Notes under the pieces: model-generated
Database searches by the model: none
What the model was told of the DNA's origin: nothing
Seen by the model: the letters and a program-made list of their open reading frames with translations, nothing else
Position numbers and translations under genes: made by a program
Shown: positions 27,712-30,030 of the stretch, piece after piece
How positions within the stretch are numbered: position 1 is the stretch's first letter
Layout: each line of letters opens with the position of its first letter
Virus record (IMG/VR): IMGVR_UViG_3300008108_000922
Coordinates: 1 to 30,030 of that record
Origin: a virus
Strand: one strand, 5' to 3'
DNA length: 30,030 nt

Positions 27712-27806
27712 AGAAATGGTGAGGCTCATCTCCCTGAAAAAACATAAGGCTTATGTGTTAGATGAAGGGCCTGGACTCCGGGGGTTCTGGATTTGTGGGT
27801 TAGCAC

Positions 27807-27849
27807 TTTTTCCATGCGTCAGCATGGAAATGGGCGTGCATGGAAAAAA
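27807..27849. repeat. CCATGC/GCATGG element, long form
   Basis: TTTTTCCATGC, GTCA, GCATGGA, 9 nt, GCATGGAAAAAA, followed by GGGACCTGG. Confidence 0.8.
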
Positions 27850-27863
27850 TGGGGACCTGGAGA

Positions 27864-28091
27864 CTACAAAACAGGGGTGGCGCAGTCTTTACAAACTACC
27901 CACTCAGCCTCATCATCAAGTATGAAACAGAATGGCACAAACTTCTTACTTACAGGGGTTTCGCCTACTTGTTTAAAGCATTCTTCGCAAGTTTCAGATG
28001 CCTCGCATTCCAGGCCAACTTGATTGGCTGTAATGACATCTTTGGATTCTTCAATCAAATGGATTTCTATGTGTCTCATGACTTTTATCAT
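27864..28091 (-). CDS. Cys-rich hypothetical protein
   Basis: 75 residues. Cys pairs ETCEECFKQ and VVCKDCATPV with a hydrophobic strand between, a four-Cys zinc ribbon. Start is ambiguous between the first ATG and one four codons later; no clear SD. Confidence 0.6.
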   Translation of the reverse strand: MIKVMRHIEIHLIEESKDVITANQVGLECEASETCEECFKQVGETPVSKKFVPFCFILDDEAEWVVCKDCATPVL

Positions 28092-28116
28092 AAAACATTA
28101 GAAACTATGTGATTTT

Positions 28117-28362
28117 TTATTCTGTGGAAGAAATCCCTAATCCAATGTTTGTTGCACGCCAGATGCTTGGAGCGTGGTTCTCTTCAACCTCTATCTTGTG
28201 TTCCAGTGTGTCGTAGAGACGCAAAATGTGGATACAAGGGTCTCCCTCTTCAAACTCTTTATCTTCTGCCTCTGATGTAGGCAACCCGTCATGCGTTTCG
28301 CATATAGGTGCACCAACCCACCCGTTAGCGAATCCTATGCTCAACCACTCGTCAAATGTCAT
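28117..28362 (-). CDS. Conserved phage hypothetical protein
   Basis: 81 residues. MTFDEWLSIGFANGWVGAPI then CETHDGLPTSEAEDKEF, DPCIHILRLY and NHAPSIWRATN: a pattern I recognise as a small conserved actinophage family. Two Cys and several His suggest metal binding. SD weak (GAAAGAA). Confidence 0.7.
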   Translation of the reverse strand: MTFDEWLSIGFANGWVGAPICETHDGLPTSEAEDKEFEEGDPCIHILRLYDTLEHKIEVEENHAPSIWRATNIGLGISSTE

Positions 28363-28387
28363 CCGTTATTCTTTCTTCTGCTCATGG

Positions 28388-28582
28388 CTCGCCGTTTTTT
28401 GCGTCTAAGGCTTGCCGTTATGTTTTTTATCTTATACCCCCTTTCGCTTGCCGTTGCTTCTCGCTCCATTGCTTCTTACCGTGTCCTTATGCTATAAACC
28501 CCGATGGAAGGCTCGCCGTCATCTCCTCCCGCGATGCGTGCTTGCCGTTCTTATGTAATAACCCCCGATGGAGACTTGCCGT
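28388..28582 (+). repeat. GCCGTT-type repeats with CTTATG..CCCCGATGGA units
   Basis: CTCGCCGTTT, GCTTGCCGTT (three times), GCTCGCCGTC and ACTTGCCGTT, same orientation as the other clusters. Two copies of a CTTATG/CCCCGATGGA unit precede GCCGTY cores at 28484 and 28549. Confidence 0.75.
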
Positions 28583-28598
28583 TATCCCTGGGTTATCG

Positions 28599-28630
28599 TT
28601 TTTTCCATGCGGCGGGCCCGCCGCGTGCAT
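28599..28630. repeat. CCATGC element with GC-rich palindrome
   Basis: TTTTTTCCATGC leads into GCGGCGGGCCCGCCGC (16-bp perfect palindrome) then GTGCAT. The palindrome replaces the usual GAA loop and GCATGG arm. Confidence 0.75.
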
Positions 28631-28663
28631 CCCGTCTTATGAAATAACTTAAGGAATTTGTTC

Positions 28664-28694
28664 AAAAAAATAAACCCCCGTTTTTACAGGGGTT
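28664..28694 (-). terminator. Terminator of the CHAP-like gene
   Basis: AACCCC, 10-nt loop, GGGGTT, then TATTTTTTT on the minus strand. Confidence 0.75.
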
Positions 28695-28718
28695 CCGGGG
28701 GAATTGTATCGTTTTGCA

Positions 28719-28745
28719 CTTTAGGATATGGGACATATCCTAAAG
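28719..28745. repeat. 12-bp perfect inverted repeat
   Basis: CTTTAGGATATG, GGA, CATATCCTAAAG. No T run on the minus strand; may be an operator or an RNA stem. Confidence 0.8.
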
Positions 28746-28823
28746 CGATTTTTGGGATTTGTCAATAGATATTGCATAAAATTTAAGTTTTTTTTAAGAA
28801 ATCTTGAATGTCAGTGGCTGCTG

Positions 28824-29600
28824 CTATGGCTTTGCGTTGAAGAAACCAGTCAGTTCGCCCAACAGTTTCAACGAGTTGTAGTCTGCATCGCCAGATGCTG
28901 AGATGCCAACATAACCAATGTCTCTTTGGAACTTGGCGTAAGCAAGTTTGGTCTTTGTATCAAAGTGTCCTCTTGGCAAGCCTTTGATGCCTGTGACTTT
29001 TGAGAGGGCTAACTGAACCAAAACGACGCTCTTATGTTTTATTCCAGCGCGGACCTGAGCAGGAGTAATTACTGGTGCGTTCTCGTTTGGGGACAAAGGG
29101 CTAGCCGTCTTGTATTTTGGTCTTGCGTATCCAATGACTTCCGTTTGATGACGGGTGCGTACATAGACACCGTTAGGTGTCTGTGGTTGTTTAGGTAGTC
29201 CGCTAGAGGTCATACCTTCCACCGTTTGTATAGTCCCGTCTATGGCGTGCCGTTTAGTGTCCAGAACAATACCGATATGTGGCGAGCCGAATTCGCTTGC
29301 CGTTGATGTTTGGAGAAAGACGATATCTCCTCGCCGTGGTCTTACATGGAAAAAACCGTGACCCAGGTAATAGGCGAGGGCAACCGTTGAGACTGTGTGG
29401 GCTACGGGTAAGCGGACACCCGCTTCACTGGCAACGACATCAATAAACAATCCGTTCCATGGCTTGCCGTTGATGTTCAGCCCCTGGGCAAAGACATTTT
29501 CCATGCCGTTATTTGTATAGTAGCCCGTGTGCTCTAATGCTTTATTTATGAAGCGTTCCCGAAGACTACTCGCCGTTGGTGGTTTTGGTTTCGGTGTCAT
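28824..29600 (-). CDS. CHAP-like protein with peptidoglycan-binding tail, no catalytic Cys
   Basis: 258 residues. The N-terminal 150 follow CHAP/NlpC layout: GKPWNGLFIDVVASEAG (45-61) where enzymes have PW-C, then RPRRGDIVFLQ and GSPHIGIVLD (His108). The Cys position is Asn49, and the whole protein contains no Cys. The C-terminal part (from about 190: VLVQLALSKVTGIKG then GHFDTKTKLAYAKFQRDIG) resembles a peptidoglycan-binding type-1 domain. It may bind cell wall without cutting, use another nucleophile, or belong to a related non-Cys subfamily; endolysin is therefore only a candidate. It overlaps the preceding gene by 35 bases. Several GCCGTT motifs fall in its codons (for example NGKP). Confidence 0.7.
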   Translation of the reverse strand: MTPKPKPPTASSLRERFINKALEHTGYYTNNGMENVFAQGLNINGKPWNGLFIDVVASEAGVRLPVAHTVSTVALAYYLGHGFFHVRPRRGDIVFLQTSTASEFGSPHIGIVLDTKRHAIDGTIQTVEGMTSSGLPKQPQTPNGVYVRTRHQTEVIGYARPKYKTASPLSPNENAPVITPAQVRAGIKHKSVVLVQLALSKVTGIKGLPRGHFDTKTKLAYAKFQRDIGYVGISASGDADYNSLKLLGELTGFFNAKP

Positions 29601-29760
29601 CTGTATCCTGGAAATTCATAAGGTTATGTAATAAGTTCGTGGCTTCGTTTGCTCTGGCCGTCAATCTAATGTGTTCTAAACGAGTGGAAGCAAGTTTGAC
29701 ATCGGAGTGAAGATTGTCCGTCAACGCCACTAACTCTTCAATGATTTCATTTAGCGTCAT
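29566..29760 (-). CDS. Hypothetical helical protein
   Basis: 64 residues beginning MTLNEIIEELVALTDNL; helical, acidic tail (DTDDTETKTTNGE). Not recognised. Its ATG lies inside the end of the upstream gene; overlaps the CHAP-like gene. Confidence 0.55.
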   Translation of the reverse strand: MTLNEIIEELVALTDNLHSDVKLASTRLEHIRLTARANEATNLLHNLMNFQDTDDTETKTTNGE

Positions 29761-30030
29761 CTTCGACAACCTCTGCTTCTTCTGTTTCTTCTACTATAAC
29801 GGTCTCTGGTTCTAAACGCCGTTGGGCTTCAATAGCGTTTTGAGCAATGCGTTCCAAACGCTCAGCAATGATTGAAGCGGCGGGGCGGACATCAAGAGTG
29901 ACATCGGTATTGATGTCAATACCAGCACGAATACCAGCACGGTCAAGAATTTCAGAGGCCGCCTTGAGTTTGACGGGTTCGGACTCTGCCGAGTTCATAA
30001 GTTCCTCAAGAGTGTCGACGGCGGTTGGGG
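29747..30030 (-). CDS. C-terminal part of a phage protein (5' end beyond the window)
   Basis: The frame enters from the right edge and runs 93 codons before TGA. It contains VDTLEELMNSAESEPVKLKAA, SEILDRAGIRAG and a long helix (ASIIAERLERIAQNAIEAQ) with an acidic tail. The K-A-A-x-E-I-L-D-R-A-G pattern is common in phage small-terminase-like and other structural or DNA-binding proteins, so no firm name is given. An internal ATG at 29998 is unlikely to be the start, since the frame continues upstream. Confidence 0.55.
   Translation of the reverse strand, partial: PTAVDTLEELMNSAESEPVKLKAASEILDRAGIRAGIDINTDVTLDVRPAASIIAERLERIAQNAIEAQRRLEPETVIVEETEEAEVVEDDAK

Larger units (their letters stand above)
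28374..28823. other. Gene-free region before the CHAP-like gene's 3' end
   Basis: No gene. It holds GCCGTT-type repeats, two 65-bp-spaced copies of CTTATG-N2-ATAA-(A/C)CCCCGATGGA, a CCATGC element enclosing a perfect GC-rich palindrome, the terminator of the upstream gene and a 12-bp inverted repeat. Confidence 0.6.

Overview
The window looks like part of the genome of a tailed phage (or prophage) of an actinobacterium. The phage evidence is a large terminase, a portal protein (cut by the left edge), a DUF1360 membrane protein beside the portal, a CHAP-like protein with a peptidoglycan-binding tail, and dozens of very small genes packed with stop/start overlaps. The actinobacterial evidence is the portal and terminase type, a ClgR-type regulator and promoters of the SigR type. 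By eye the DNA is AT-rich for that phylum, which would suit a low-GC freshwater actinobacterium; that host guess is inference.

Layout. Every gene but one is on the minus strand, so transcription runs right to left. Left block (1-6.1 kb): portal, DUF1360, two small genes, a ~0.9 kb non-coding control region with phased iterons, the lone plus-strand gene (a CX5R phosphatase), terminase, an HTH protein that may be the small terminase, and two tiny membrane proteins. 6.2-10.6 kb: an HDAC/AcuC-fold protein with altered metal ligands, a type IV prepilin peptidase, a CxxC coiled-coil protein and an NlpC/P60 lipoprotein. 10.8-15.9 kb: an XRE-type protein, two DnaJ-zinc-finger-like paralogues and a run of 40-130 residue proteins, many with zinc-ribbon CxxC pairs. 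15.9-17.4 kb: ~1.5 kb without genes, holding a 114-bp direct repeat, low-complexity tracts and a cluster of GCCGTT repeats. 17.4-23.8 kb: more small genes, each transcription unit with its own promoter, a ClgR-like regulator, and one gene broken by a 17-bp tandem duplication. 23.9-27.5 kb: a MoxR AAA+ ATPase, a metallopeptidase/VWA protein and a third partner. 28.8-30.0 kb: the CHAP-like protein and two genes running off the right edge.

The most striking finding is regulatory. Fourteen promoter-like sites have exactly GGAA(T/G)-N18-GTT, usually continuing as GTTATAGT or GTTATTAT. This is the published consensus of the actinobacterial redox ECF sigma factors SigR/SigH. Thirteen read leftward and one reads rightward into the only plus-strand gene. 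Five of them carry, 18 or 19 bp upstream of the -35, an imperfect palindrome of the form GTTCGC-N5-GCGAAC, the operator type known for ClgR, and the window encodes a ClgR-like protein. Three others carry instead a GTTATCAAATCGTTAT element at helically phased distances. The phage therefore appears to run a regulon of small genes on a stress-type sigma factor plus a phage-encoded activator. Ordinary TTGACA/TATAAT promoters serve other genes.

Intergenic regions of the right half are built from the same modules in the same order: terminator of the upstream gene, a CCATGC/GCATGG hairpin element, an ACATAAG box, the ClgR-like palindrome, the SigR-like promoter and a strong Shine-Dalgarno. No tRNA, rRNA, CRISPR array, transposase, integrase or polymerase gene was seen.
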